From: Sphingobium jiangsuense
GTDB lineage: Bacteria > Pseudomonadota > Alphaproteobacteria > Sphingomonadales > Sphingomonadaceae
Assembly (NCBI RefSeq): GCF_014196495.1
Contig: NZ_JACIDT010000006.1
Span: 186,001 to 250,000, forward strand
DNA length: 64,000 nucleotides
Direction: 5' to 3'
Shown here: piece by piece, positions 37,836 to 48,281 of the stretch
Layout of the letters: every line of letters begins with the position of its first letter
Position numbering within the stretch: the first letter of the stretch is position 1
Notes under the pieces: model-generated
Seen by the model: the letters and a program-made list of their open reading frames with translations, nothing else
The model's database searches: none
What the model was told of the DNA's origin: nothing
Position numbers and translations under genes: made by a program

Positions 37836-38772
37836 CGGCGGCTTTCGCCTTCGCCAGTTGCGCCTCGCGCGCGGCGCGCATTTCCGCGAAATCCTTGTCC
37901 GCGTGATAGCTGGACCGGGTGAGCGGGCTGGACGCCACCTGCAAAAAGCCCTTGGCGCGCGCGATCGCCGCATAGGCGGAAAAGGCCTGCGGCGTCACGA
38001 ACTCCATCACCTTCGCATGCTTGGGCGTGGGCTGGAGATATTGCCCCATGGTCAGGAAATCGATGTCGGCCGAGCGCATGTCGTCCATCACCTGATGGAC
38101 CTCCAGCCGCTCCTCGCCCAGCCCCAGCATGATGCCGGACTTGGTGAAGATGGACGGGTCGAGTCGCTTCACCGTTTCGAGCAGGCGCAGCGAGGCATAA
38201 TAGCGCGCGCCGGGGCGGATCGTCGGATAGAGCCGGGGCACGGTTTCGAGATTATGGTTGTAGACGTCGGGCCGGGCCGCGACGATCATCTCCACCGCGC
38301 GCTCATGCTTGTTGCGGAAATCCGGCGTCAGTATCTCGATGGTGGTGCCGGGCGTGGTGCGGCGCAGCGCCTCGATCACCTTGACGAATTGCGAGGCGCC
38401 GCCATCGGGCAGGTCGTCGCGGTCGACCGAGGTGATGACGATATGCTCCAGCCCCATTTCGGCGGCGGCATCGGCCAAATTCTGCGGTTCCTTGGGATCC
38501 ACGCGGCGCGGCATGCCGGTCTTGACGTTGCAGAAGGCGCAGGCGCGCGTGCACACGTCGCCCAGGATCATCACCGTCGCGTGCTTCTTCGTCCAGCACT
38601 CGCCGATGTTGGGGCACGCAGCCTCCTCGCACACCGTCGCCAGGCCTTTCTGGCGCATCAGCTTCTTCGTCTCAAGATAGCCGGGGCTGGTCGGCGCCTT
38701 TACGCGAATCCAGTCGGGCTTGCGCTGACGGGGAGCGTTTTCCGGCATAGAAGGGCTTGCATTCTCGGTCAT
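37822..38772 (-). CDS. lipA: Lipoyl synthase
   Basis: Radical-SAM enzyme inserting sulfur into octanoyl groups of 2-oxoacid dehydrogenases and GcvH. Both cluster motifs are complete: [12 protein letters not shown] (C-x4-C-x5-C, auxiliary) and CTRACAFC (C-x3-C-x2-C, SAM cluster). RSSYHAD near the C terminus is the conserved RSSYHA motif. ATG 38772 is preferred; TTG 38793 would add seven residues. Confidence 0.96.
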   Translation of the reverse strand: MTENASPSMPENAPRQRKPDWIRVKAPTSPGYLETKKLMRQKGLATVCEEAACPNIGECWTKKHATVMILGDVCTRACAFCNVKTGMPRRVDPKEPQNLADAAAEMGLEHIVITSVDRDDLPDGGASQFVKVIEALRRTTPGTTIEILTPDFRNKHERAVEMIVAARPDVYNHNLETVPRLYPTIRPGARYYASLRLLETVKRLDPSIFTKSGIMLGLGEERLEVHQVMDDMRSADIDFLTMGQYLQPTPKHAKVMEFVTPQAFSAYAAIARAKGFLQVASSPLTRSSYHADKDFAEMRAAREAQLAKAKAADAKA

Positions 38773-38845
38773 TCGGTCCAGATAGCGATCCAACGGCGCG
38801 CGCGCCAGTCAGAATAGACAATAAGCAGAGGAGAATAGCGGGAAG

Positions 38846-39493
38846 ATGACCTTATTCACCGATATGATCGATGGCTATCGCCGTTTCCGTGCCAGTGGCT
38901 GGTCCGACCAACGGGAACGGTGGGATGAATTGAAGGAAGGGCAAAGCCCGCGCGTGATGGTGATCGCCTGCTCCGACAGCAGGGTCGACCCCACCCAGAT
39001 TTTCGATACCAGTCCCGGCGAGATCTTCGTCGTGCGCAACGTAGCCGCGCTGGTGCCTCCGTTCGAGACGACTCCGGGGCGCCATGGCGTGTCCGCCGCG
39101 CTGGAATTCGCGGTGCAGGTGCTCAATGTGCAGGAAATCGTGGTGATGGGCCATGGCCTGTGCGGCGGCTGCCGCGCCGCGCTGACGCAGGAACTGAAGG
39201 ACGCGCCTCCGGGCGAAGGCGGCTTCATCGCGACGTGGATCGACATGCTGAACGACGCGCGCGACCGCGTGACCGAGGTATATGGCGAGGACGATCACAG
39301 CCGCGAGGCGCTGCGCATGATGGAGAAGGAAGGCGTCAAGGTGTCGCTGGACAATCTGCGCACTTTCCCCTGCGTGCGGCACAAGGAAGGCAAGGGCCAG
39401 TTGCGGCTGATCGGCGCCTATTTCGCGATCGCCGACGGCGTGCTGCATGTGCTGGACGAGAAAAGCGGGGAGTTTTCGCCGGTTCCGGCTTGA
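38846..39493 (+). CDS. Beta-class carbonic anhydrase
   Basis: Interconverts CO2 and bicarbonate. Zinc ligands and the catalytic dyad are seen in IACSDSRVDP (Cys, Asp-Arg) and MGHGLCGGC (His, Cys), giving the C-H-C zinc set. Length (215 aa) is usual. It is a single gene, divergent from lipA; a repeat-filled gap separates it from convergent ndk. Confidence 0.96.
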   Translation: MTLFTDMIDGYRRFRASGWSDQRERWDELKEGQSPRVMVIACSDSRVDPTQIFDTSPGEIFVVRNVAALVPPFETTPGRHGVSAALEFAVQVLNVQEIVVMGHGLCGGCRAALTQELKDAPPGEGGFIATWIDMLNDARDRVTEVYGEDDHSREALRMMEKEGVKVSLDNLRTFPCVRHKEGKGQLRLIGAYFAIADGVLHVLDEKSGEFSPVPA

Positions 39494-39511
39494 GGCGCGA
39501 GAACCGATCTT

Positions 39512-39631
39512 CGTTCGGGCTGAACCTGTCGAAGCCCTGTCCTTCTTCTTTCTCCAACGCAGAAACGCAGAAAGGAAGTACAGCCGTTGGGCTTCGCCCG
39601 CCCTTCGGGTCGACAAGCTCAGGGCAAACGG
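39512..39631. repeat. Inverted repeat unit of the TTCGACAAGCTCAGG type
   Basis: Left arm CGTTCGGGCTGAACCTGTCG (39512) and right arm CGACAAGCTCAGGGCAAACG (39611) are imperfect inverted copies about 80 bases apart. Such arms are, to my recollection, very frequent in sphingomonad intergenic DNA. Confidence 0.6.
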
Positions 39632-39655
39632 GGGGTGGGACCCGCCATCCCTATA

Positions 39656-39737
39656 CGTCATGCCAGCGCAGGCTGGCATCGTTCTCGATGATGCGGGACC
39701 CAAGCCTCTACCGATCCCAGCCTGCGCTGGGATGACG
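39656..39737. repeat. Intergenic inverted repeat, copy A
   Basis: Arms of 25 bp share the core CCAGCGCAGGCTGG / CCAGCCTGCGCTGG and end in CGTCA / TGACG; 23 of 25 positions pair. It is one of three copies (others at 48186 and 54067), all between convergent genes. Confidence 0.85.
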
Positions 39738-39767
39738 CAAATGGAATACGCCTGGATAGCACGAACG

Positions 39768-39801
39768 AAAAAGGCCGCCGGAACCAACCGGCGGCCTTTT
39801 T
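39768..39801. terminator. Bidirectional rho-independent terminator of ndk
   Basis: GGCCGCCGG-AACCAA-CCGGCGGCC is a perfect 9-bp GC stem flanked by A5 on the left and T5 on the right, so it can end transcription on both strands. It lies 27 bp past the ndk stop. Confidence 0.92.
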
Positions 39802-39827
39802 CGTCAGCCCTGACGGCGCGGCGGCGA

Positions 39828-40250
39828 TCAGCCGACGATTTCTTCCGGCTTGAAGAAATAGGCGATTTCCGCCGCCGCATTCTCGTCGCTGTCCGAACCG
39901 TGGACCGAGTTCGCCTCGATCGACTCGGCGAAGCGCTTGCGGATCGTGCCTTCGTCGGCGTTTTCGGGATTGGTCGCGCCCATGATGTCGCGGTTGCGCT
40001 TCACGGCGTTCTCGCCTTCCAGCACCTGAACGACCACCGGGCCGGAGATCATGAACGCCACCAGATCGGCGAAGAAGGGGCGATCCTTGTGCACGGCGTA
40101 GAAGCCCTCGGCCTGCTCTCGGCTCATGCGGATGCGCTTGGAAGCGACGACGCGCAGCCCGGCTTCCTCCAGCATCGCCGTGATGGCGCCGGTCAGGTTG
40201 CGGCGCGTGGCGTCCGGCTTGATGATCGAAAAGGTACGATTCGCAGCCAT
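39828..40250 (-). CDS. ndk: Nucleoside diphosphate kinase
   Basis: Balances NTP pools through a phospho-His intermediate. [16 protein letters not shown] at the start and the active site ANSVHGSDS (His) identify it; 140 aa is standard. ATG 40250 gives the canonical [13 protein letters not shown] start. It lies 92 bp downstream of holC and is followed by a strong terminator. Confidence 0.97.
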   Translation of the reverse strand: MAANRTFSIIKPDATRRNLTGAITAMLEEAGLRVVASKRIRMSREQAEGFYAVHKDRPFFADLVAFMISGPVVVQVLEGENAVKRNRDIMGATNPENADEGTIRKRFAESIEANSVHGSDSDENAAAEIAYFFKPEEIVG

Positions 40251-40342
40251 TTTGGCGTAACTCCAGTGGTTCCTGTTCAAGTTGGCGGGCGCTTTACCCG
40301 CCTCCGGGGGCGGCGGCAAGCGCTATTCGTCGGCCCAAGGGG

Positions 40343-40783
40343 TCACGCCGCCTGCACCCAGCGGCGCCCCTCCTGCCGCCAGAAACGCGGCTCCACCCCG
40401 TCCTTGCCCTTGACCATCCGCCAGCAGGCGCGGGCGGCTTCCAGCGTCTGCTCGTCGAAGAAGAAGAAGGCGCGGTCATAGCCCAGCGCCTCGTCGCGCC
40501 ATAGGCCATCGGTCAGCGCGATGTGACGCGCGCCATTGGCCGGGGCGCCGCCCTCCCTGGCAAGCAGCACCGGCTGCATCGCCTCGTCTCCCTCGCCCGC
40601 GACGCCATGGGCGAGGAAGCTTTCCGGCTTCCAGTCCCACAGCGCATGGGAAAGGCGAACGAGATAGCCCTCGCGCCCGTCGATCACCACCAGCCGGTCG
40701 CCCTGATCGAGCAGCTTCTGGGCGATGGCGGGCAGCACCCGTTCCACCGGATCGCCGTCGAGCTGATAGAAATCGACCTGCAT
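40343..40783 (-). CDS. holC: DNA polymerase III chi subunit
   Basis: Binds SSB and the clamp loader. VDFYQLDGDPVERVLPAIAQKLLD at the start, LWDWKPESFLAHG in the middle and FFFFDEQTLEAARACW near the C terminus match HolC, at 146 aa. It is 15 bp downstream of pepA, the same pairing seen in many Proteobacteria (pepA-holC). Confidence 0.92.
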   Translation of the reverse strand: MQVDFYQLDGDPVERVLPAIAQKLLDQGDRLVVIDGREGYLVRLSHALWDWKPESFLAHGVAGEGDEAMQPVLLAREGGAPANGARHIALTDGLWRDEALGYDRAFFFFDEQTLEAARACWRMVKGKDGVEPRFWRQEGRRWVQAA

Positions 40784-40798
40784 CGCGCGCGTCCCGCG

Positions 40799-42253
40799 TC
40801 AGCCTTCGGCCGTGTCGGCGATGAAGCGGTCGAGCAGGCGCACGCCATAGCCGGTCGCGCCGCGATCCCACACCGCACCGGGCTTTTCCGCCCAGACCAT
40901 CCCGGCGATGTCGAGATGCGCCCATTTCACGCCGTCCTCGACGAAGCGCTTGATGAACTGCGCGGCGGTGATCGACCCGGCGAAGCGGCCGCCGATATTC
41001 TTCATGTCGGCGATCGGGCTGTCGATCAGCTTGTCATAGGCATCGCCCAGCGGGAAGCGCCACAGCGGATCGCCCGCCTTCTGTCCCGCCGCCGTCAGCT
41101 GTTCGGCAAGGCCGTCGTCATTGCTGAACAGCCCGGCATATTCATGGCCGAGCGAGACGATCATCGCGCCGGTCAGCGTGGCGAGGTCGATCAGGATTTC
41201 GGGCTTGTAGGTCGCCTGCGCCCAGCTGATCGCGTCGCACAGCACCAGCCGCCCCTCGGCATCGGTGTTGAGCACCTCGATCGTCTGGCCGGACAGGGAG
41301 GTGACGATATCGCCGGGGCGCTGCGCATTGCCGTCCGGCATATTCTCGACAAGGCCGCAAATGCCGACGACCCGCGCCTTCGCCTTGCGCCCGGCGAGCG
41401 CGCGCATCGTGCCCGCGACCGCGCCCGCGCCGCCCATGTCCCACTTCATGTCCTCCATGCCTGCGGCGGGCTTGATCGAGATGCCGCCGGTGTCGAAGGT
41501 GACGCCCTTGCCGACCAGCACGACCGGCTTCGCGTCGGCGTCGCCGGTGCCGTTCCATTCCATCGCCAGCAGGCGCGGCTTGCGCGCGGAGCCTTGCGCG
41601 ACGCCGAGCAACGCGCCCATGCCCAGCTCCGCCATCCGCGTCTCGTCCAGCACCGTGAAGGTGACGCCCAGCGCCTCCAGCGGGCGGCAGCGCTCGACGA
41701 AGCTTTCGGGGTAGAGGACGTTCGCCGGTTCGGACACCAGTTCGCGGGTGAACATCACCCCTTCGGCCAGTTCGGAGAGATGCGCCCATTCCGCCGAGGC
41801 GTCGATGCCGGTCACCAGATCGACGCGCTCCAGCGTGCGCTTCTGCTTTTCGGGCATGCGCGTGCGATAGCGCTCGATCCGCCAGCCGCGCAGCTTCGCG
41901 CCGAAGGCGAAGCGGGCGATGCCCGCCGCGCTCGCCAGCCCGGCCGCCTCGAAGGAGACGGCGGCGTGGCGCGCGCCGGAGGTCAGCAGCCTGGCGGCCA
42001 GCGCGGCGCCCGCGCGCTCCATCTCCGCATCGTTGCCCGCGCCGATGCCGACCAGCACGACCCGCCGCGCGGCGCCGTCCACCTCGGCGAAGCTTTCGAC
42101 GCTCGCGCCGCATTCGCCGGCGAAACGGGCGAGCGCGGCGGTGGCTTCGAGGCCGGGCACGGTCGAAAGCTGGGCCAGCCCGTCGCTCTTCACGGCATAG
42201 GCAAGCGTATCGGCGTCGGACGAGCGGTTGGGCGAAAAGCGGATTTCCATCAT
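40799..42253 (-). CDS. pepA: Leucyl aminopeptidase (M17)
   Basis: Two-zinc aminopeptidase. VLVGKGVTFDTGGISIKP carries the catalytic Lys and metal Asp, and NTDAEGRLVLCD is the M17 signature with Asp/Glu ligands and Arg. The N-terminal domain is typical and length (484 aa) normal. It is divergent from lptD across about 210 bp. Confidence 0.96.
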   Translation of the reverse strand: MMEIRFSPNRSSDADTLAYAVKSDGLAQLSTVPGLEATAALARFAGECGASVESFAEVDGAARRVVLVGIGAGNDAEMERAGAALAARLLTSGARHAAVSFEAAGLASAAGIARFAFGAKLRGWRIERYRTRMPEKQKRTLERVDLVTGIDASAEWAHLSELAEGVMFTRELVSEPANVLYPESFVERCRPLEALGVTFTVLDETRMAELGMGALLGVAQGSARKPRLLAMEWNGTGDADAKPVVLVGKGVTFDTGGISIKPAAGMEDMKWDMGGAGAVAGTMRALAGRKAKARVVGICGLVENMPDGNAQRPGDIVTSLSGQTIEVLNTDAEGRLVLCDAISWAQATYKPEILIDLATLTGAMIVSLGHEYAGLFSNDDGLAEQLTAAGQKAGDPLWRFPLGDAYDKLIDSPIADMKNIGGRFAGSITAAQFIKRFVEDGVKWAHLDIAGMVWAEKPGAVWDRGATGYGVRLLDRFIADTAEG

Positions 42254-42461
42254 ATCCCTCTAGATCATGGGCGGTGCATAAGATGAGGTTGGCGATACAC
42301 CAGCGGAACAAAGATGGCAAAGCGACCATTGAAGCCCGGTGCAGCCGCTTCATTCGCAAGGCCGAAATGTTTTTGGGACAACCCGCGACGCATTGGGATT
42401 GCGGGAAACGCCGGGCAATGCAATAGGCGAGCGGATAACTTCATTTGCGGACCGAGGCGTT

Positions 42462-44813
42462 TTGCATCTTCCTGTCGAACTTCCGCGTTTTTCGCTGTTG
42501 CCCGCATCCGGCCGTGCGGTTTTCTCCGCCCGTCTGGCCCTGCTGGCAGGGACCATGGCGCTCGCGATGATGGCGCAGGCTCAGGCGCAGGAGGGCGCAG
42601 GCGCGCCCGACGAACAGCGGGGCCGGGCGGCATCGATAGAGGATGTGCATCCGCCCAGCGCCGAGCAGGACGCCGCCGCCTCCACCGCGCCCGACACGCC
42701 CCTGCCCGCCAGCAGCGACGAAATCGCCTTTTCCGCCGACGATCTCGTCTATGACAGCAACAACGACACCGTCACCGCCAGCGGCAAGGTGCAGATGCTG
42801 CGCGAGGGCAACCGGCTGCGCGCCGATCAGGTGGTGTGGAACCGCAAGACCGGCGAGGTGCGCGCCAGCGGCAATGTCTCCGTCACCGATCCCGACGGCA
42901 ATGTCGGCTATGGCGACAGCATAGAGGTGACCGACGCGCTGAAGGACGGCGTGGTCGACAACCTGCTGCTGGTGATGGCGCAGGGCGGGCGTCTGGTCGC
43001 GCGCCGGGGCGAGCATCGCGACAATGTCTATACGCTGCGCGAGGCGGCCTATTCCCCCTGCCCGGTCGAAAATGCCGAGGGCTGCCCCAAGGAACCGAGC
43101 TGGCAGATCAAGGCGGTCGAGATCCGCTACGACCCCGCCACCAAGCGGGTGCATTACAGCCATGCCCGGCTGGAGCTGTTCGGCCTGCCGCTGCTGGTGC
43201 TGCCGGGTTTCGCCCATTCGGTCGGGGAGGACAGCGCATCCGGCCTGCTGGTGCCCGATGCGCGATTGAACGGCGTCAACGGGCTGGAAATCGCCCTGCC
43301 CTATTATTTCAAGCTGGCGCCCAATCGCGACATGACGGTGACGCCGCACGTCTTCACCAACGAACTGCCGATGCTGGAGGGCAATTATCGCGCCTTCCTC
43401 GGCAAGGGCGCCTACAGCATCACCGGCTACATCACCAACAGCCGCAGCAGCGACGACGAGATCAGCACCGGCAGCGGCAACCGGCAGCTGCGCGGCTATA
43501 TCGACGGCAGCGGCAGCTATCAGCTCGACCGGAACTGGAATCTTTCCGGGTCGATCCGGCGGGTGACCGACCGCACCTTCCTGCGCCGCTACGACATCAG
43601 CCGCGACGACCGGCTGCGCTCCACGCTGAAGGCGGAGCGGATCAGCGACAACAGCTATCTTTCGATCGCGGGCTGGTCGGTGCAGACGCTGCGCCTGACC
43701 GACCGGCAGGGGCAGATGCCGATCGCGCTGCCGGTCATCGACTACCGGCTGCGGATGACCGACCCGCTGCTGGGCGGCGCGGTGCAGTTTCAGGCGAACA
43801 GCCTCGCCATCACCCGCACCCATGGGCAGGACACCCAGCGCGCCTTCGCCTCGGCGGAATGGACGCTGCGGCGGCTGACCGCGCTGGGGCAGGAGCTGAG
43901 CCTGACCGCCTATGCGCGCGGCGACGTCTATCACAGCTCCGACAATGATCTGGCGGACAATGCGGCCTATAGCGGCATCAGCGGCTGGCAGGGGCGCGGC
44001 GTCGCGGCGCTCGCCGCCGACATGCGCTGGCCCTTCGTCGGCGCGTTCCTCGGCGGCACGCAGCGGATCATCCCGCGCGTGCAGATCGTCGCCTCGCCCA
44101 GGATCCGCAACATGGCGATCCCGAACGAGGACGCGCGCACCGTCGATCTGGAGGACAGCAACCTCTTCGCGCTCAACCGCTTCCCCGGCTATGACCGGGT
44201 CGACGACGCCAGCCGCGTCACCTATGGCGTCGAATATGGGCTGGACCTCAAGGATTTCTCGCTGAGCGCGATCGTCGGCCAGAGCTACCGGGTCAGCGAC
44301 CGCTCCTCCCTCTTCCCGGACGGAACCGGCCTTTCCGAGCGGATTTCCGACATCGTCGGGCGCACGACCGTCCGCTACAAGGATTTCATCAGCGTCACCC
44401 ATCGCTATCGGCTGGACAAGGACAATCTGGCCCTGCGGCGGAACGAGATCGACGCGACGGTGGGGTCGCGCCGCACCTATGCGACGATCGGCTATCTCCG
44501 CCTCAACCGCAATGCGACCGAGACCACCGAGGATCTGACGGATCGCGAGGAAGTGCGGCTGGGCGCGCGGATCGCCTTCGCCCGCTACTGGTCGATCTTC
44601 GGTTCCACCGTCATCGACCTTACCGACGCGAGCGAGGACACCTCTTCGCTGGGTGACGGCTTCGAGCCGGTCCGCCACCGCGTTGGCCTCGCCTATCAGG
44701 ACGAATGCATCGACCTGGGCGTGACATGGAAGCGGAACTATCGCAGTTCGGGCGACGCGCGGAACAATAATACGATACAGCTACGGCTGGCGTTTCGTAA
44801 TCTTGGCATATAA
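42462..44813 (+). CDS. lptD: LPS-assembly outer-membrane protein LptD
   Basis: Inserts lipopolysaccharide into the outer leaflet. A signal region ends near AQAQAQ. The OstA/LptA-like periplasmic domain (about 70-190, FSADDLVYDSNNDTVTASGK) precedes the barrel with AAYSPCPVENAEGCPKEPSW, two Cys suited to the LptD disulfide, and another Cys late (DECIDLGV). The start is unsure: TTG 42462 (GAGG 4 bases upstream) leaves a reasonable signal peptide, while GTG 42339 would give an implausible extension. It is followed by surA, its folding chaperone. Confidence 0.92.
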   Translation: MHLPVELPRFSLLPASGRAVFSARLALLAGTMALAMMAQAQAQEGAGAPDEQRGRAASIEDVHPPSAEQDAAASTAPDTPLPASSDEIAFSADDLVYDSNNDTVTASGKVQMLREGNRLRADQVVWNRKTGEVRASGNVSVTDPDGNVGYGDSIEVTDALKDGVVDNLLLVMAQGGRLVARRGEHRDNVYTLREAAYSPCPVENAEGCPKEPSWQIKAVEIRYDPATKRVHYSHARLELFGLPLLVLPGFAHSVGEDSASGLLVPDARLNGVNGLEIALPYYFKLAPNRDMTVTPHVFTNELPMLEGNYRAFLGKGAYSITGYITNSRSSDDEISTGSGNRQLRGYIDGSGSYQLDRNWNLSGSIRRVTDRTFLRRYDISRDDRLRSTLKAERISDNSYLSIAGWSVQTLRLTDRQGQMPIALPVIDYRLRMTDPLLGGAVQFQANSLAITRTHGQDTQRAFASAEWTLRRLTALGQELSLTAYARGDVYHSSDNDLADNAAYSGISGWQGRGVAALAADMRWPFVGAFLGGTQRIIPRVQIVASPRIRNMAIPNEDARTVDLEDSNLFALNRFPGYDRVDDASRVTYGVEYGLDLKDFSLSAIVGQSYRVSDRSSLFPDGTGLSERISDIVGRTTVRYKDFISVTHRYRLDKDNLALRRNEIDATVGSRRTYATIGYLRLNRNATETTEDLTDREEVRLGARIAFARYWSIFGSTVIDLTDASEDTSSLGDGFEPVRHRVGLAYQDECIDLGVTWKRNYRSSGDARNNNTIQLRLAFRNLGI

Positions 44814-44912
44814 GGATCGATATCCATCGCCCGGCATTGCTCAGCGGACATTCAGCATCGCGCAGGCACTATCGGCGTTCAACATGAATTCATTCGGAGA
44901 GTAGTTTCCTCA

Positions 44913-46271
44913 ATGGCCATGCGGACAATCTGCGGTAGATCGCGGAAAACCATCGCCTCCATGACCTTGTGCGTCATCGCGGCGGCTCTTCCCCTTGGGC
45001 ATGCGGCCCCGGCGCTGGCGCAGGGATCGGCCGATTCGCTGAAGCTCCCCGACGATCTGACGATCTTCGACAAGCGCGACCCCCATCTCCACAAGCCCAC
45101 GGCGGTGGTGAACGGCAAGATCATCACCCAGACCGATATCGAGCAGCGGCTCGCGCTGATCGTGCTGGCCAATGGCGACAATATCCCGGCCGAGGAAATG
45201 GACCGGCTGCGCGTGCAGGTGCTGCGCAACCTGATCGACGAGACGCTCCAGATTCAGGAAGCCAAGGCCAACGACATCACCATCAGCAAGGCGGAACTGG
45301 ACGACAGCTTCGCCCGCATCGCCGCCAACTTCAAGCAGACGCCGGAGCAGTTCACCCAATATCTCCAGTCCAAGGGCAGCTCGGCCGCCAGCATCAAGCG
45401 GCAGATGGAAGGCGAAATGGCGTGGAGCCGCCTGCTCCGCCGCAATGTCCAGCCCTTCGTCAACGTCAGCGAGGAAGAGGTGCAGTCGGTCATCGACCGG
45501 ATGAAGGCGCTCAAGGGATCGGAAGAATATCGCGTCGGCGAGATCTATCTCTCCTCCACGCCGGAAAACGCGCAACAGATTTTCGAGAATGCGCGCAACA
45601 TCATCGAGCAGATCCGGCAGGGCGGTTCCTTCCAGGCCTATGCCCGGCAGTTTTCCGAAGCCTCGACCGCGGCGGTGGGCGGCGATCTGGGCTGGGTGCG
45701 GCCCGGCCAGCTGCCCGATGCGCTGGGACAGGCGCTGACCGAGATCGACGTCGGCCAGATCGTCGGGCCGATCGCCATTCCGGGCGGCTTCTCGGTCCTC
45801 TACCTGATGGACAAGCGCAAGGTGCTGACCGCCGACCCGCGCGACGCGATCCTCAGCCTCAAGCAGATTTCGGTCGCCTTCCCGGCCGGCACCAGCCCGG
45901 CGCAGGCCAATGCGCGGGCCAAATCCTTCACCGAGCAGCTGCAGAAGCTGCAGGGGTGCGGCAGCGTGGCCGATCTGGCCAAGCAGCTCAACGCCGAGGT
46001 GATCGACAACGACAATGTGCGCGTGCGCGACCTGCCCGCGCCGTTGCAGGAACTGATGCTCAACCTTCAGGTCGGCCAGGCGACGCCGCCCTTCGGATCG
46101 GTCGACAGCGGCGTGCGCTCGCTCGTGCTGTGCGGCCGCGACGATCCGCAGGACGCCAGCCAGCCTTCCTTCGACCAGATCATGGCGCAGCTGGAGGACG
46201 ATCGCGTGAACAAGCGCGCCCGCATCTATCTGCGCGACCTCAGGCGCGATGCGGTTATCGACTATAATTGA
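44913..46271 (+). CDS. surA: Periplasmic chaperone/PPIase SurA
   Basis: Escorts outer-membrane proteins such as LptD. A signal peptide ends near PALAQ. The SurA N-terminal domain (VVNGKIITQTDIEQRLAL, RNLIDETLQIQEAK) is followed by one clear parvulin domain (about 185-290: YRVGEIYLSSTP, GGDLGWVRPGQLPDAL) and a divergent second part. ATG 44913 or 44919 are possible. Its stop lies 4 bp before pdxA. Confidence 0.93.
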   Translation: MAMRTICGRSRKTIASMTLCVIAAALPLGHAAPALAQGSADSLKLPDDLTIFDKRDPHLHKPTAVVNGKIITQTDIEQRLALIVLANGDNIPAEEMDRLRVQVLRNLIDETLQIQEAKANDITISKAELDDSFARIAANFKQTPEQFTQYLQSKGSSAASIKRQMEGEMAWSRLLRRNVQPFVNVSEEEVQSVIDRMKALKGSEEYRVGEIYLSSTPENAQQIFENARNIIEQIRQGGSFQAYARQFSEASTAAVGGDLGWVRPGQLPDALGQALTEIDVGQIVGPIAIPGGFSVLYLMDKRKVLTADPRDAILSLKQISVAFPAGTSPAQANARAKSFTEQLQKLQGCGSVADLAKQLNAEVIDNDNVRVRDLPAPLQELMLNLQVGQATPPFGSVDSGVRSLVLCGRDDPQDASQPSFDQIMAQLEDDRVNKRARIYLRDLRRDAVIDYN

Positions 46272-46275
46272 GACG

Positions 46276-47319
46276 ATGACCCTGACCCCGGAAAGGAACG
46301 CCATCCCGCCATTCGCCATTTCCATGGGTGATCCCGCCGGCATCGGGCCGGAAGTCGTCGCGAAGGCATGGTCCGTTCGCGAAGCGCAGGGATTGTCGCC
46401 CTTTTTCGTGATCGGCGAGCGGCGGGCGATCGAACGGATATGGGATGGCCCGATCGCGACCATCGCGACGCCGGACGAGGCGCGGACCCATTTCTCCACC
46501 GCCCTGCCCTGCCTGCAACTGGACATGGGCGGCGAGATCACGCCCGGCGAACCCAATGTGGACGGCGCGCAATGCGCGCTGCATGCGCTGGAAATCGGCA
46601 TCGGCCTGGCGAAGAGCGGCGCGGCGGGCGGGCTGGTGACGGCGCCGGTCGGCAAGACGCAGCTCTATTCCATCGGCTTCACCCATCCGGGGCAGACGGA
46701 GTTCATCGCCGAGCGCTGCGGCATCGCGCGCAACAATGCGGTGATGATGCTGGCCGGGCCGACGCTGCGCGTGGTGCCGGTCACCATCCACATCCCGATC
46801 AGGGACGTGCCGGACGCGCTTTCCATCGACCTCATCCGCACGCGCGCGCTGGTGACGGCCAAGGGGCTGACCCGCAATTTCGGCATAGAGCAACCCCGCA
46901 TCGCGGTCGCCGGCCTCAACCCCCATGCCGGGGAAAGCGGCAATCTGGGCCGGGAGGAGATCGACATCATCGCCCCGGCGATCGAGGCGCTGCGCGCGGA
47001 CGGGCTGGACATCACCGGCCCGCATTCGCCCGACGCGATGTTCCACACCCCGGCACGGCGCAATTATGACGCGGCGCTGTGCATGTATCACGATCAGGCG
47101 CTGATCCCGATCAAGACGTTGCATTTCGACGATGGCGTCAACATGACGCTGGGCCTGCCGATCGTGCGCACCTCGCCCGACCATGGCACCGCCTTCGGCA
47201 TAGCGGGCAAGAACATCGCCAGCCCCGGCGCGATGATCGCCGCGATCCGCATGGCCGAGCGCGCCGCCTATTATCGCAGCATCGCGCCGGATTCCGCGAC
47301 GGAGACGGCCCTTGACTGA
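46276..47319 (+). CDS. pdxA: 4-hydroxythreonine-4-phosphate dehydrogenase
   Basis: Vitamin B6 biosynthesis. [13 protein letters not shown] at the start, GLVTAPVGK, the metal-site [10 protein letters not shown] and the C-terminal [13 protein letters not shown]...[10 protein letters not shown] block are family hallmarks. ATG 46276 gives 347 aa. The 3' end overlaps rsmA by 8 bp. surA-pdxA-rsmA is a conserved gene order. Confidence 0.96.
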   Translation: MTLTPERNAIPPFAISMGDPAGIGPEVVAKAWSVREAQGLSPFFVIGERRAIERIWDGPIATIATPDEARTHFSTALPCLQLDMGGEITPGEPNVDGAQCALHALEIGIGLAKSGAAGGLVTAPVGKTQLYSIGFTHPGQTEFIAERCGIARNNAVMMLAGPTLRVVPVTIHIPIRDVPDALSIDLIRTRALVTAKGLTRNFGIEQPRIAVAGLNPHAGESGNLGREEIDIIAPAIEALRADGLDITGPHSPDAMFHTPARRNYDAALCMYHDQALIPIKTLHFDDGVNMTLGLPIVRTSPDHGTAFGIAGKNIASPGAMIAAIRMAERAAYYRSIAPDSATETALD

Positions 47320-48163
47320 AGGCGGGACGGAACCGCGCCCCGCCCCTTCGCTGCCGCCGCTGAGAGAGGTCATCGCCCGCCACGGCCTCGCCGCAAGCAA
47401 GGCGCTGGGGCAGAATTTCCTGCTGGATGAGCAGCTTCTGGCGCGGATCGCCGCCATTCCGGGCCCCTTGGCGGGCGAGCGTGTGTTCGAGGTCGGTCCC
47501 GGCCCCGGCGGCCTGACCCGCGCGGCGCTGCGCGCCGGGGCGAAGGTGACGGCGGTGGAGCGCGACGCCCGCTGCATCCCCGCGCTGGAGGAATTGGCGG
47601 CGGCCTTTCCCGATCAGCTCACCGTCATCGAGGGCGACGCGATGAAGGTGGACCCGCCCGCGCTGACCGGCGAGGGCGTCCACATCCTCGCCAACCTGCC
47701 CTATAATGTCGGCACGCCGTTGCTGGTCGGCTGGCTTTCCGCGCGGTGGAAGCCATGGTGGGCGTCGCTGACGCTGATGTTCCAGCAGGAAGTCGCCGAG
47801 CGCATCGTCGCGCCTGTCGGCACGAGCCATTATGGCCGCCTCGCCGTGCTCGCCCAATGGCGGGCCGAGGCGCGAATCGCGATGAAGGTGCACCGCAGCG
47901 CCTTCACCCCGCCGCCCAAGGTGATGTCGGCGGTGGTGCACATCGTCCCGGCGGAGGAACCGGAGGGCGTGCGCCTGCCGGTGCTGGAACGGCTCACCGC
48001 CGCCGCCTTCGGCCAGCGCCGCAAGATGCTGCGCCAGAGCCTCAAGGGCGTGCCCGGCGCGCTGGAGGCGCTGGAGGAACTGGGCATCGACCCGCAGCGG
48101 CGGGCGGAAACCGTGCCGGTAAGCGATTATGTGGCGCTGGCGCGGTTGCTCAGCCGGGGGTGA
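47312..48163 (+). CDS. rsmA: 16S rRNA A1518/A1519 dimethyltransferase RsmA (KsgA)
   Basis: Class I SAM methyltransferase. [11 protein letters not shown], the SAM motif [12 protein letters not shown] and the catalytic ILANLPYNV (NLPY) are clear, with the C-terminal helical domain ([12 protein letters not shown]) present. TTG 47312 is used, overlapping pdxA by 8 bp, with GGAGA about 6 bases upstream; no nearby ATG or GTG is in frame. Confidence 0.95.
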   Translation: MTEGGTEPRPAPSLPPLREVIARHGLAASKALGQNFLLDEQLLARIAAIPGPLAGERVFEVGPGPGGLTRAALRAGAKVTAVERDARCIPALEELAAAFPDQLTVIEGDAMKVDPPALTGEGVHILANLPYNVGTPLLVGWLSARWKPWWASLTLMFQQEVAERIVAPVGTSHYGRLAVLAQWRAEARIAMKVHRSAFTPPPKVMSAVVHIVPAEEPEGVRLPVLERLTAAAFGQRRKMLRQSLKGVPGALEALEELGIDPQRRAETVPVSDYVALARLLSRG

Positions 48164-48185
48164 GGCGGTGCACCCCCCTCCAACT

Positions 48186-48263
48186 CGTCACCCCAGCGCA
48201 GGCTGGGGTCGTAGGCCATGTTGCGCACCGTTTCCTGAGATGCCAGCCTGCGCTGGCATGACG
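48186..48263. repeat. Intergenic inverted repeat, copy B
   Basis: Second copy of the CCAGCGCAGGCTGG / CCAGCCTGCGCTGG element, again ending in CGTCA / TGACG, between the convergent rsmA and TPR genes. Confidence 0.85.
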
Positions 48264-48281
48264 GAATAAGGCCGCCTCACC

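Larger units (their letters stand above)
39494..39827. other. 334-bp convergent gap filled by two repeat units and a terminator
   Basis: No gene is seen. It contains a CGTTCGGGCTGAACC.../...AAGCTCAGGGC inverted pair (39512-39631), a CCAGCGCAGGCTGG-type inverted repeat (39656-39737) and the ndk terminator (39768-39801). Confidence 0.7.

Noticed and set aside
39656..39737. CRISPR-like or tRNA-like structure
   Set aside because: Copies are solitary inverted repeats 6-9 kb apart, without regular direct repeats, spacers or cas genes.
42441..44678. A 745-codon frame antisense to lptD
   Set aside because: No recognisable motif; the lptD frame is conserved in order with surA-pdxA-rsmA.
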